NCBI GenBank assembly: GCA_001600455.1
Contig: BCKC01000005.1
Coordinates: 2,666,001 to 2,730,000, forward strand
Length of the DNA stretch: 64,000 nt
Direction of reading: 5' to 3'
Source of the DNA: Endocalyx cinctus
Lineage: Eukaryota > Ascomycota > Sordariomycetes > Amphisphaeriales > Apiosporaceae
The position numbers were made by a program, and so were the translations under genes. The notes beneath the pieces are model-generated. The model saw only the letters and a list, made by a program, of their open reading frames with translations, made no database searches and was not told the origin of the DNA. Below, one piece after another: positions 27,189 to 38,724 of this stretch. The number at the start of each line of letters is the position of its first letter. The first letter of the stretch is position 1.

Positions 27189-27299
27189 ATGGCCGCCACA
27201 TCAGTCTACGAGATGCCCTCTCAGCGCCCTTCGCAACTCCCGCCCTGCCCCGGCCCCCCTCCGAGCCGTCCTCTTCCTCCTCTGCCCAAGAGTGGTTAA
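27189..27299 (+). CDS. Candidate 36-residue proline-rich small protein
   Basis: An ATG in good context (aacaATGGcc) follows about 250 bases of leader-like C/A-rich sequence and opens a 36-codon frame ending at TAA 27297-27299. The product is a third proline at its C-terminal half and contains SRPLPPLPKSG, which matches the class I SH3-ligand form RxLPPLP. No domain or neighbour supports it. The local GC-rich patch is also open in another plus-strand frame (…SSSSSAQEWLKETRTRS…) and on the minus strand. The ORF may therefore be a true small protein, an upstream ORF or a chance frame in a gene remnant. Treat as a candidate only. Confidence 0.3.
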   Translation: MAATSVYEMPSQRPSQLPPCPGPPPSRPLPPLPKSG

Positions 27300-30200
27300 A
27301 AGAAACCCGCACGCGTTCTTGCCGTATATTACGGGGCAAATTCCCCGATCGGCCGCTACAATTTTTATTTATTCTTTAAACGTGATTGAAACTCGCAGAG
27401 GAGTCGGACGCGGCTTTGGTAACGTCGAAGAACCGGGGAAAACATCCACACGAACCTGCTGATGATCAGACGATGATCGTCCGAAAAGGCGTCCCAGGAC
27501 CCTGACCACCTTGCCATATCGCCCACGATTCTTTGACGGGAGCGGTCCTCCTCAATTAACCAATTGGGTAGAGGGCGGATACTTGCGCGAACCTTTCCCG
27601 TTCACCCTTGCTCCATCGGCGACGAACATGGCATCTTGTGTTACACCGTCCCGCAAATCACACGCATATTCAACCACATCCACCTCGAAACACACGACCT
27701 AGCTTCCCTCAAAGCTGGCTTGTCGGAACACACAAACACATCTTTCACCTCTTCTCTCCCTCGGTTCATCACGCTGCGCGCGATTGATACCTTTGTACTA
27801 TTACACCAAAATCACTTGGTCATCTTTTTTAATCAGTTACGTCGCTTTCATCAGCGAACAGTCGTCACGTCGCATATTGGGAAAAGGGGTTATTTTTGCA
27901 CGAAGGAGTTCAAACGGGATTATCATGAAATCTTTCTTATCTTTTTATGTCGTGTTTTCTTTTACATCTTGTAATCATATAGAGTTTAGGATTTCTTTTT
28001 CATGATTTTTGAACAAATCGTGCGAAAGTGCGCCTTCTGCGAGGAAGTGCCACAAGCGCGCAGGATACCCATCAGTTGGATATATAGGACTCGGCAGGGA
28101 AGTCGGTCACTTTGAGTTTTTTATTTTCCTATTTCATTATTTACGAACGGGCAATATAAAATGAGGGTTCACCGGGGAACTCATCTACACTACAAGTCTT
28201 TTAATGCGGGATATGAGATGAGAAAACCGTATCAACAAATTATCACTATCTCTAATACTACTACTACTTTCTGATACAATAACGAGCCTTCTTACTGTAC
28301 TATACTATATACGATTGTAATAATTCTACTGAAACCAATTCGTTGCATCTTTCAAAAGTGAACTTAACGTCTGCCTCGTATGCGCGCATATATTCCCATG
28401 TTATTCCCGGCCAATATTTACCTGTCTGCCTGTTGACTAACTTACGACTATTGGGAGCTGATAGACATTTCAATGCTTCCCCTCAAGGCAAAAGTTATGC
28501 TTATGCGAGCTCTGCGAACATATCATCGGGTATGACAACCAAATTGGCACCACCTTTTTTGTTAGTTTGAAGCGCCAATGGTACATACGATGGCCCGCCC
28601 CTCTCTTATCATACCTACATATATTCTCGGCCGATGTTACCTTAAATCTGCAAAACAATGCCATGTGAGCAAGCGGCGTGTCTCGATCTTAGATAATTTT
28701 CTTTTCTGCTTTTTCGTTTCGGTAGTTGGGTGGTAACTGCAGCTAAAACATACCGGGTCTTTGGGAAACGTAATATTCAGCCATCCCGACCATTCATCGT
28801 CGTCATCCGTCGTCATTTCTAATATCTTTCCCCGTTGGAAGAAAATAAGCCGGCGAGAGGAACGATGTTCATGCTTAAAAAAAAAACCACCCGAGTCGCA
28901 ACCTTATTCCCTAGGTTACGAAGCGTCCGGCGTTCCCTTTAGGGCGACACATCGCAAGCTCCTTCGGCATTAGATGCAAAGCTCATGAGCTCGGATTGTT
29001 TCCTCCTCTTATTCATAGAGCTCTACATACGTATCTCGATTATGATCGCAGCTTGAGTTTAAGGTTTAAGTGCTATCCAGGAGGTAGGTCCCAAAGGCGG
29101 GAGGTTAACGTCTACTTAGCACAGCGTTAAGCTGAGTTTGTACAGGTCCAAGTGCGGTTATGTTGTAAGCGCAAAGTTTAAGTTCTTCGGAATAAAGGAC
29201 TACTGTAAACGCGCAAGTAAAAGTGATACCACTGCAACAATGGTACCATTTATGATTTCTTAGTTTGGTTTGGGGATCGCGGAGTTGCCTGAACGATCTA
29301 ATCTCTCTTTTAATTCTTTATTCAATTTTGATCTTCAACTGCTTCAACCGTACCTAAGCTTCACCTTAGCTTCCCAAGCTCTTTCAACCTTATGCGCCCA
29401 AGAGAGATACAGTAAGTATCAAAGATGCCGGGAATATTGCCTTGGAATCACCCCAATTACGCTTGATTGGTAATGTAGCTTTATTTTTTACATTATTTCC
29501 CCTCCCCCTTCCTTCCGAGACTCTGTACTCCAGGTGGGTTTTGGGCACATCATGAGACTATAAGGTGTCCACTGCACGAAACTGCAGGAGTACCTGACTT
29601 GACCTCGGCCTTATTTCCGAAGAACCCCATCGAGATACAGATGAGGTGCTAAAATCGAGCATGTGCACGCGAAAGAGCCTCGAGGTTATGGTGGAGATGG
29701 GAGAAGTGGAGAGAGGAGAGCGGAGCCATTTTCTTTCATCATTGCTGACAAAACAAGGCACGAGAGAGAACGTGTGGTATTTTATGCCATTTTGGCTTGT
29801 GCGTCTTGGCTCCAAATTTTATCTGGGCGGGTCGCAAGATTTGCTGAAGAAAAGGACTTGCCCTCTCCCTTGCTACTTTATCATCACCCAGGTTTTACTC
29901 AACATGGGACGAACACCGAAAGTAACCGGGGACACCGATTTGGGGGAGTAAAAAAAATATGCCGTGTTTTCTTGAGAATAAGGGGATAAGGGGGTATTTT
30001 TTGCCCCTCGCTCTGACGATGTAGGTATGTTCTTCATCGATCTCTAACCCGGATTTTTGAAACGGTATGCAAGGTAGGATGTGACTGTATTTTTTTTTTC
30101 TTGAGTGGGGACCTGGTTTGAGACTGTAGTGTAGATTTTTTTTTAACTCCCCACATATGACGGGAAGCGAGATCCATCACTCGATGTCATTAGAAGCGGT

Positions 30201-31667
30201 AAAGAATTATTTATCCTAAGAATATAATGTAGTGACTAACTATGTATGTATGTATATCCATACACGTACATATGAATATGTCAACGCGAGCATGTAGGTA
30301 CAGTAGAGTAAACTAATACCCCCTCATCTTGGTTTTAGCTCGTAAGGGATCTTAATTACTGTCGTATTTCATCAATATCTGATAGGTTACGCCGAGAACA
30401 TCGACTGATCGAAATGGTATCTTCCCCATACCTTAATTATCTAGTTTACTAATACTTTATAAATGATTCAACGAATAACCTGGCGGTTTACTCTATATAA
30501 ATCTTTGCTTTCAAACTTTTGAATCTATTTACTACGCTGGTGGCTTGGGCGGAATATCTTTACTAGCTTCGGTTGCGCAACCCAACCGTCTATGCGGGTG
30601 CGCCGTCTATTTGCTTGCCCTTACTATCGTGAACCGTCGCCTACTAAAGAGCAATGAGTTTATCTTTGTAACGTCTATGGAAACTATTCTTTTTTATCAT
30701 CTTCGATTCAACTTGATCGAGATCACAATCAATTTAAGAGAGTACACTGAGTAGTATGTCTTAATTCGTCATCATTACGCTCGCAATAAATATTGTTCTT
30801 GATTCAATTCAACTCTGTACAATTCAATTCAATTCGAAAAGTTTTGCCACCCCCTGAAATTACAACCATGTATTGCGGAGACTATTGGTTGATCAATATA
30901 GATCATGAAAATTCCATTTGGAAGAATTGAAAGTACAGTACAACGCAAGTATGTTCCAAGTAAGTGCTTAGTAGTACCGAAAGAGATACAATATATGTAT
31001 ATTCCTTTAATTAGAAATGTAAATAGTACCTATCTACTCTGTACTTACTATGTACTATGCTGTGTAGTATGTATATAAAAAAATGGAGGTGATAGACACT
31101 TGGTATCAAAAAGGAGTAGAACAAATATTAAAGTGACGTCAATACGTTCCTGATTCGTTATCTCTTAGAGGAGGCTTATCACCACGTGCTCACGTGGTAA
31201 TTTCCAATAGAATTGAAACAACGCGATAACTACATCTGGGGAAGATTATCTATTATCTTCATGACCCCGATTTTACAAATCTCGTCGAGACAGGGTCTGT
31301 GAAATATCGTGGCAATCAGTAAGATTTCATCCGTTTCAAGTTTGACACCTGCATATCACAAATTTTATCGGTACCAGAAATAGAAGAAGGACCCTTGATC
31401 TGTAAAAACTACTTCCCCATTCGTAGGCCGAGTTTTGTTACTTAGCCGCCCAACATATCAGTCATCAATTCTTGACCTATCACGTCCTTTCTAATCACTT
31501 CAGTACCGGCTCTCTGGAGATACCGACTTTCACACCGCTGCTGTGTTTCTGTCTCCTTTTTCACAGCCACTATTTCGGTTCTTCCGGGCTATCAGTTACC
31601 CATTTAATCACGTCAAAGTCATCAAAAGTTAAACGCCCAAACATAATTTTCATAACTTTCCCCCCTA
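27300..31667. other. Gene-poor region, part 3, ending in the SAM37 promoter
   Basis: No supported gene. Frames near 27511-27974 and 29558-29989 are open on both strands for about 100 codons but cannot be joined into a recognisable product. Short tandem runs are seen: (TATG)n at about 30241-30254 and (AATTC)n at about 30802-30836. The last 500 bases hold the palindromic E-box pair listed separately and presumably the SAM37 promoter. Confidence 0.5.
31181..31198. promoter_or_regulatory. Palindromic double CACGTG (E-box/G-box)
   Basis: The 18 bases accacgtgctcacgtggt form an inverted repeat with a 2-base centre, holding two CACGTG cores ten bases apart. CACGTG is the classic site for bHLH regulators such as Cbf1/Pho4-type and SREBP-like proteins. 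It lies about 470 bases before the SAM37 ATG. Function is inferred. Confidence 0.5.
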
Positions 31668-33095
31668 ATGGCCTTCGAATTTGAACTTCACGTTTGGGGT
31701 CCGTCATTTGGTCTAGCTTCTATCGACCCTGAATGTTTAGCTGCCATTACTCTGTTTCGAAGCACGATTCCTCGAGGATCATGGACCCTGATCGCTAGTA
31801 ACGATCCTGCCCTTAGCCCGGATCGTAAGGAACCCTTATAAATCGAAAATTTATCGATCTGCACTAAGCATCCTTCAGACTAGACGACTAATGCTCTTTT
31901 GAGTGTAGATGTACTCCCGGCCCTGAAGCACAGAGGTACCTGGACCTCATCTGGTTACGCCGATATCGTAGCGTACCTAAGAAAACAGGCGGATCATGGC
32001 ATTGATTGTGACGTCGAACCACGTCATAGGGCTGATCACTTAGCCTGCGCCTCTTATCTCACCACGCGTGGAGCCGCCTTATTGGCCCTTTCCCTCTACG
32101 TTTCACCATCCGCGTGGGCCGAGGTCACGAGACCGGCGTACACGTCCCTCCTCCCCTTCCCGCTGACCTGGACCATCCCCACGGCCCACCGCGCCGCGGC
32201 GATCGAGAAGGCCGAGTACATGGGCATGGGCCACCTCGCTGCCGAGATAGATGCCGACTTGGACCCTGCGAAGGAAAAAATCGAGACGACCCCGACTGGG
32301 TTCATGCGTCTGCGCGAGAAGCTAGGTCCCAGCAAGAGCCTGCGGCCGGAGCAGGCGACGGCCATCCGCTTTCAGCACCTCGCCAAGGAATTCTACCGAG
32401 CGCTGGAGAAGATCTTACTTAATGGCGACGCAGACGAAGATGAGGACGATGTGGAGGGCTCGGATATCTTGTCAAGTCGCAAGGGGAGCGGTCTTCCAAC
32501 CTCGCTCGATTGCTTAGCTTATGCTTACCTTTCCTTGATGCGGGTGCGGACACCGCATCCGATCCTAGCATCTACTCTCGAGGAAAAGCACGAGCGGTTG
32601 GTAGGATTCCTGAAGGCCATAGATAAACACCTATCAACTCGTGGCGATCTACCTTGGCAACCGACCCCGAGTTGGGGAGCGGCGACCGTGGCGGGGAAGT
32701 TTGCCGAAACCGTCATCGAGAGCACAGGTAGCGTGGGCGAGAGTTGGACGAGGTGGCGTAAAGGCGGTATAAAGGGATTGGACGCCGAAGACCAGGCCGC
32801 CAACGACTCATCGCAGGTCCTCTGGGCCGTCGGCGGAGCGTTGGCGGGCCTGGCGACCGTGGGAGCTGCGGTTGTTTTCAAAAGCCTCTCTCCCTTCGGC
32901 GCCAGGACGCATCGGTTCGAGCCGGATAGTAGGAAAGGGGAAGGTAAAGGCTTGTACCGCTTTGGCGAGGTTGGTGCCATGTTCGATGGGCTGCCGCCAT
33001 CGACGATCGTGAAAGATACGTTATTCCATAGGCCAAATGTCGATGTGGAGGTGGATGTGGCGCCCAGCGCTGTTTCGTTGTCAACTCGTGATTAG
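31668..33095 (+). CDS. SAM37: SAM37/metaxin-like subunit of the mitochondrial sorting and assembly machinery
   Basis: The model is join(31668..31824, 31909..33095), 447 residues, with an 84-base phase-1 intron. SAM37 (Tom37) sits on the cytosolic face of the outer membrane and helps SAM50/SAM35 insert beta-barrel proteins. The N-terminus (FELHVWGPSFGLASIDPECLA) is the thioredoxin-like metaxin start, followed by VLPALKHRGTWTSSGYADIVAYL. The GST-C-like part has PLTWTIPTAHRAAAI and MGMGHLAAEIDAD, the region that identifies fungal Sam37 for me. A hydrophobic segment (VLWAVGGALAGLATVGAAVVF) near residues 355-377 could be a membrane anchor, as in filamentous-fungal Sam37. The start is the ATG at 31668, and exon 1 ends at GTAAGG. 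The downstream frame alone begins with a TTG inside the intron and would lack the conserved start. Confidence 0.88.
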
Positions 33096-34356
33096 CTCGC
33101 GGTTTTGGGACTTCACAAGTTAATGTATTCATGATAGAATTAATGATGAAATTAATGATGATGATGATGATGATGATGATCATAAAGAACAACAGTCCAT
33201 GCCGCCTATAATATAATGGTAACAAGTTTATCCCAGTCAACCCGTCTGCCCGTTATATATGTATAAACAGAAATGTACTGACATGGAACATGAACCTACC
33301 TGTGGACTTGTAGTAGTTGCCTCTATGCCATTGATCCTATAGCCTTGTCTACAGTGTTTACGGATTAACTCGCAACAAAGACCGGCCTGCGTGACATTAC
33401 CTTTGCTCGTCTAACTTATGTAAAATGTTGACTCGAGGGGAGACTGAGCTAGCTACTAACTTTCTCTACGGAACTACACCGGGGATGTTATAAGAGGAGT
33501 GTAAGAGAACAATTTAAACTGTAGGTATGCCGTACTGTAACTTGGCCACCTTAGCAAGTAAGGAATGGAGTGATTGATTCTAGTAGCTTATAGGTGTATT
33601 GATACAGTGCATGCATCTATTATAGCATGGCAGTATTGTATATATGCCATTATGGTGATTGGATGAAGCGATTTAACCTTAGGCTCTTGTTCGAGCTTGC
33701 CTGCCTTTTTCTACAGTTGAAGCAATCATGACAGGATAGGCGAAGAAACTTTTAGAGAAGGGAGCTATTGTCCGGCACTACTTGCAAATAACTGTTTATG
33801 CTCTGTAAACTTCAGAAGACCTTCGTCCTCGAGGGAGGGCTTTCACCATGTTTTCGTCTTTGGCTTAGACAGATTCGTATAATTACTGGTCGAGGTTCTG
33901 TTATACATTCCATCAGGTCTGTGTAGATGAAGTGCTCGGTGAAAATACGGTAGATTTTCAAAAAGGGGGAGGCGCTTTGATCATCAAGCTGCGTAGCTGG
34001 CATATGGGGTGCTTGTGCTCACTTTACCCCATGAATACTAGGAGGAAGAGGTGACGAGATTAAGTAAGCCTTGCATCTCCTTTCTATATTATTCTAGAGT
34101 TCTACGTGGACCTGGCAGACATTATGATACAATCAAACCCAAGAAATGAAGAGGCAACGATTTCAGAGAACACTATAATATTGATTTGAGATATCTTCTT
34201 TCTAAGTTAAGCAATATGCGATTCTAGCGCTAGGTCCAAAATTCCGATTCGCTTCTTCCAGAGGACAGCTTATCTTTTTATCTTCTCATGTCGGTTTTCC
34301 ACCCACGTGATCTTTATGTCCCATATAGCGAGACGTAGGCCTAATAATTAATATAT
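33096..34356. other. Convergent spacer between SAM37 and PIG-U
   Basis: This 1.26 kb lies between two 3' ends. No gene is seen. It contains the ATG-triplet microsatellite at 33155-33180. Confidence 0.6.
33155..33180. repeat. (ATG)8 trinucleotide microsatellite
   Basis: About eight perfect ATG/GAT triplets lie 60 bases after the SAM37 stop, probably in the 3' untranslated region. Confidence 0.9.
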
Positions 34357-35709
34357 CTAGATCTGTCTGATTTCCTTCCCGACCATTTCAGGTCTCTCAA
34401 CCTCCCACTCATCCCTGAGAACGGCGAAGGTAAGATCGCTCACCAGGAGGCTGAGACCTATGCTCCAGACGAGGGTGATGGCGTAGAAGAAGTTCGCGTT
34501 GCCGCTGCCGGCGTAAATCCACAGGTGGTAGAAGGCGGGTCCGAGGAAGGCCGAGTAGAGGATGGTCGAGACGGTGACGAAGCTGTAGCGCATGAGCGGG
34601 AAGACGTGGCGGAACAGGGGCATCATGGCGAGGAACATGCTCGCGTCGGCGACGCTCGGGTACGGCTTGAAGATGCCGAAGATGCCGACCAGGATCGTGA
34701 GCACGGCCAAGGGCTGGGTCCGGATCCGGATCGAGAGCCCGCCCACGTAGGAGGACAGGTGCAGCCAGAAGACGCCGAGGAAGAAGGACCGGAAGCTGTC
34801 GAACATCTCGACGAAGAAGTACCACCATAGCCCCACGTTCGGCGTCAGGTCCGTCAGCGTTAGCTGGATCCCGTACGTCGACGCGAGGAACTCCCACGAC
34901 CCCGTCAGCAGGTATGATACGTTGAGGAGGGCCGACAGGCTGACGGCGACGGCGCCGACGTTCGCGGCCGCGAAGCGGACTAGCGAGGACGTCTTGTTCG
35001 TCGGGTATTGCCTGTCGTAGGCCAACAGAACTAGCGGAGGGAGGAGGAGGATCGGGTACATGGAGAGGTAGGCGGCGAAGGAGAGGGAAAGCATCGACTT
35101 GAACGGATTTCCGGCTATGGCTTTCGATATAGCGTGCAGTATGGCGCAGGTGGTAAATACTATTGTGGGTCGGGCTAGGCATGTCGCGATGGTAAAGGGG
35201 CTGAAGAGGAATATGGCAGCCACCACGTAACCGCTCCATCTCCTATCCTTGCGCGGCGAAGTGAAGAGTCTCGAGGCACCGGCCTCAGCCGACTCGGCGA
35301 TGTGGTATAAAGCATTGGCGCTCAGAAGGTCGACGGCGATGTATAGGAGATAGGTGAAGATAGGGTATGCTGACGGAGACGGGAGTAAGGAGAATAGAGG
35401 TAGGAGTAACGGGGCTTGGTGGTAGACGCCGCCGTCGTAAGGAGAGACATTGTGGTTATATAAAAACAAGCCTTCTTGCACTATTTTACACGAATGGACC
35501 AGAATTAATTAAATTTTCTCTTTATGAATGCTCAACTAAGCTATGGCTGACTTGACAATTGCTCACTCACATCTCTTAAAGCTTGTAACAGGGGTGGATA
35601 TCTCGACACGATTCGTAAGTAACTCTGGTAATGTTGGAAAGAAGGTAAACAGGGCGAGGCGAAGGGCGCCTGCAGCGGCGTATAGACCAGCTGTTCCCTG
35701 TGAGCTCAT
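34357..35709 (-). CDS. GAB1: GPI transamidase subunit PIG-U/Gab1 (Cdc91)
   Basis: The model is complement(join(34357..35480, 35571..35709)), 420 residues, with a 90-base phase-1 intron. This multi-spanning ER protein is a subunit of GPI transamidase, which attaches preformed GPI anchors to proteins. Exon 1 gives MSSQGTAGLYAAAGALRLAL...VTSFKR, and the splice joins it to LQEGLFLYNHNVSPYDGGVYHQAPL. This luminal loop (R-LQEG-hydrophobic, SPYDGGVYHQ-PL) is diagnostic of PIG-U. About nine or more hydrophobic helices follow, with family stretches such as YLSMYPILLLPP, GLWWYFFVEMFDSFR and RYSFVTVSTILYSAFLGPAFYHLW. The length is close to the roughly 400-435 residues of PIG-U. The start ATG at 35709 faces NOP7 across a 455-base shared upstream region. 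Confidence 0.94.
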
Positions 35710-36164
35710 GGTATTAATTTATCGTGGGTCATGTCGTTGATTCAATCCATTTCGTCTTATGGAAAAGAATAAAACGGTCTGATCTGTCATTAGCATTGAG
35801 AATCCTGACCGGGGTAAATAGTGGTAATACGAACTGTCCTAATCCCCAGCTCTTTTTTACATAATAAGCTAACTACAGTAAAATACGGAGAAATATTACG
35901 TTTGAAAAGTAACTAAGCTGCTTAGAAAGCCAAGCTGCTAAGCTAATACAGTTTGAGATTAGTTGATAAGTTTTGATATCTTATCAGCTTATCTGATACG
36001 GTTCAATGAGCGGTCAAAGACGGCATTACAAAAAAAAGTTGAGATTGAGAAAGACGACTTAAAAAAAAAAAAAAAGTTCCAGGCGCCCCGCCACTATAGG
36101 AAACTCTACAAATTCAATCCATATAGATTGACGATAACAATAACCAATCAACAATACCGTCAAA
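35710..36164. promoter_or_regulatory. Shared divergent promoter region of PIG-U and NOP7
   Basis: A 455-base, A/T-rich spacer between two outward start codons. It holds an agctgcttagaaagccaagctgctaagc stretch (35914-35942, partly duplicated agctgct..a) and an A15 run (36061-36075) before the NOP7 leader. Core promoter elements cannot be named with confidence. Confidence 0.5.
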
Positions 36165-38284
36165 ATGGGTAGAATAAAGAAGAAGGGAGAGTCGGGAGCT
36201 GCGAAGAATTATATTACTCGAAATCAAGCTATAAAGAAGCTACAAATTAGTCTTCCCGATTTTCGAAAGTTATGTATCTGGAAAGGGTATGTTATACATT
36301 TTACCGAACAAATATTGTAATACTGCCATTGAACCATACTGACTTTCCTTCCCTCAATAGAATATATCCTAGAGAGCCTAGGAACAGAAAGAAGGTCTCT
36401 AAAAGTTCGACTGCTTCCACTACTTTCTATTATGCGAAAGATATCCAATACCTCCTCCACGAGCCTTTACTACATAAATTCAGAGACCAGAAGGCTTTGG
36501 AGAAGAAAATATCGCGAGCGCTAGGTCGTGGAGACGTCAGAGATGCTAGTCGACTTGAGAAGAATGCTGCCAGACCTGAAAAGACCGGCAAACCTCGATA
36601 TACTCTCGACCATGTCATAAAAGAACGTTATCCAACCTTTATCGACGCTCTGCGAGATCTCGACGATTGTCTCTCCATGTTATTCCTTTTCGCCAACTTA
36701 CCATCTACTTCAACTGTACCTGCCAAGATGATCGCTCGTTGCGAACGTTTGTGTCTCGAATTCCAACACTACCTCATCGTGTCGCAAAGCCTGCGCAAGT
36801 CATTTTTGTCGATAAAAGGTATCTACTATCAGGCCACCATTCAGGGTGAGGATATCCTTTGGTTAGTTCCTTATAAATTCAACCAAAGAGTTGTTGGAGA
36901 CGTAGATTTCCGGATCATGGGTACTTTCGTCGAATTTTACATGACTCTTCTGGGCTTTGTGAACTACAGGCTTTACCAATCAATCGAATTGAAGTACCCT
37001 CCCAAATTTGATCAGTCCAAGGACGATGGAGCTGGTGAACTCGGTGCTTTCAAGCTCGAGGGTAACCATGCTATTACCGCATCGACTGAGCAGGCGCAGT
37101 TGACAAATGAATCTTCCAGCACTGGTCCGGATCCCAAGACGCAAGCGCAAGTGAACAAGCTCATCAAGCAGATGAAAGAAGCCGAGGCTGAGGAAAATGG
37201 AAAAACTTCCGGCGAAGCCCAGACAGAAAAGGACGAGAACGTAGACGCCATTGACAAGTTCGAGCCCGCTGTTGAAGGAGGTGATGTGCTCGCTCAGCCT
37301 ACCTATGGCGGAAACGAAGCCGAATCCATGTTCGCTAACTGCACATTCTTCCTCTCGAGAGAAACACCAAGACAATCTCTGGAATTTATACTTCGTGCAT
37401 TTGGTTGTAAGCGCATAGGCTGGGATGCTGTTCTAGGAGAGGGTGCATTTACTACCAACGAGCGCGACCCATCGATTACTCACCAAATTGTCGATCGCCC
37501 CATAGTACAAGCGACGGTGAGTGAAGATGGCGACGGAGAGGATAACCAGACCTCCCAGAAGCTTGGCCCGAACCAAAGAATGCCTGGTCGAATCTATGTT
37601 CAGCCACAGTGGGTGTGGGACAGCATCAATAACGGAGAGATGCAGCGTCCGGATCTGTATGCACCTGGAGCTGAATTGCCTCCTCATCTAAGTCCGTTTG
37701 TTCAGAGCACTCCAGGAGCATACGACCCAACGATGCCGCTAGAAGACCAACAGACAGAAGGTGAAGCTCTGGAGGCCAGTGACGACGACGAGGATCCGGA
37801 TGAGGATGAAGAAGCCGACGACAGCCTTGCTGTGAAAAAGATAGAAGCTGGAGCTGAGGGAATGAATATTGCTGGCTCCGAAGATGAGGATGAAGAAGAC
37901 GGCGATGATGGTTCCTTCGGTGGATTTTCAGAAGGCGAGGAAGATGAGGATGAGGATGAGGATGAGGATGATATGGGAGATGAAGACTTGGCTGCTGAGA
38001 GGCAATACCAGCGAGAACTCGAGGCGGAGTTAACAGGCAAACCTATCAAACAGGCTCAGGCAAATCCAAGGGCAAAAGAAAAGTTGGAAGCTAAGAAACG
38101 TTTAGCTAAGCAGGAAAAAGAAGACGCGGAAGAGATTGAGAGAGCTAAGGGAATGCTTAGCAAGAAGAAACGGAAGCTCTTCGAACAGATGCAGTATACT
38201 AACAACAAGAAGAGCGCGGAAGATCAGAAGCTGAGGGCGAAGCGGAGAAAGTTAGAGAAGCAGAAAGGAAAAGGAAAGGCGTAA
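36165..38284 (+). CDS. NOP7: Pescadillo/Nop7, 60S ribosome biogenesis factor
   Basis: The model is join(36165..36286, 36361..38284), 681 residues, with a 74-base intron near the start. Nop7 works with Erb1 and Ytm1 (PeBoW complex) in 27S pre-rRNA processing in the nucleolus. The N-terminus [20 protein letters not shown] and the splice join [20 protein letters not shown] are hallmark pescadillo sequence, as is the downstream [16 protein letters not shown]. The N-terminal pescadillo domain covers about residues 1-270. A single BRCT domain follows at about 350-470, from [15 protein letters not shown] to [13 protein letters not shown]. The C-terminal third is a long acidic tract ([10 protein letters not shown]) and then a basic coiled-coil region ([26 protein letters not shown]). 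It is slightly longer than the yeast protein (605 residues) because of the acidic insert. Confidence 0.97.
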
Positions 38285-38724
38285 TGGGTATAATTATAAA
38301 ATAGATGTGTGGTATTAATCTTATATGTCAAGCTTTGCAATACCCCTTTTTCAAATCATATCATTTTGGGTATTTTGTGTTTAGCGGTATGCAATTTGAA
38401 GATGTTTTCTACAAGCATTTCAAAATATGAAAATTTCAATTCAGATTTCTCATTGTCTCTTAAGTCCAAATGATAAATGTGCTTGTGTATTTATATGTAG
38501 AGACAGCACCCTCGTGATAAAATAACCTATGTCTTGTGAATGAAAACCATAGGTGCTAAGGCATCTGTTAAGTAACCTTTTTCTTTCTTTTTTTTTCACT
38601 TCCTAGTTAATAATCGAGACCCCCACTTTTTTCGCATACTTAACAACTTCTCTTTATTTTCCTTCGTAAACAATGCCATAATAAAATATTCAGTGAATAT
38701 ATATCAATTTTTATAAACGTAAAA
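38285..38724. other. Spacer between NOP7 and RRN9
   Basis: 440 bases hold the NOP7 3' region and the RRN9 promoter. Both genes run the same way. T-rich patches lie at 38575-38600. No gene is seen. Confidence 0.55.

Noticed and set aside
27511..27974. Possible exons following the 27189 small ORF
   Set aside because: No donor/acceptor pair joins them in frame and the sequence matches nothing I recognise.
29558..29989. Overlapping open frames on both strands (85-108 codons)
   Set aside because: Three frames are open at once, which suggests chance in GC-richer DNA; none has a domain or consistent splicing.
34409..35239. 276-codon minus-strand frame overlapping PIG-U
   Set aside because: Arginine/proline-rich shadow of the PIG-U frame; no features of its own.
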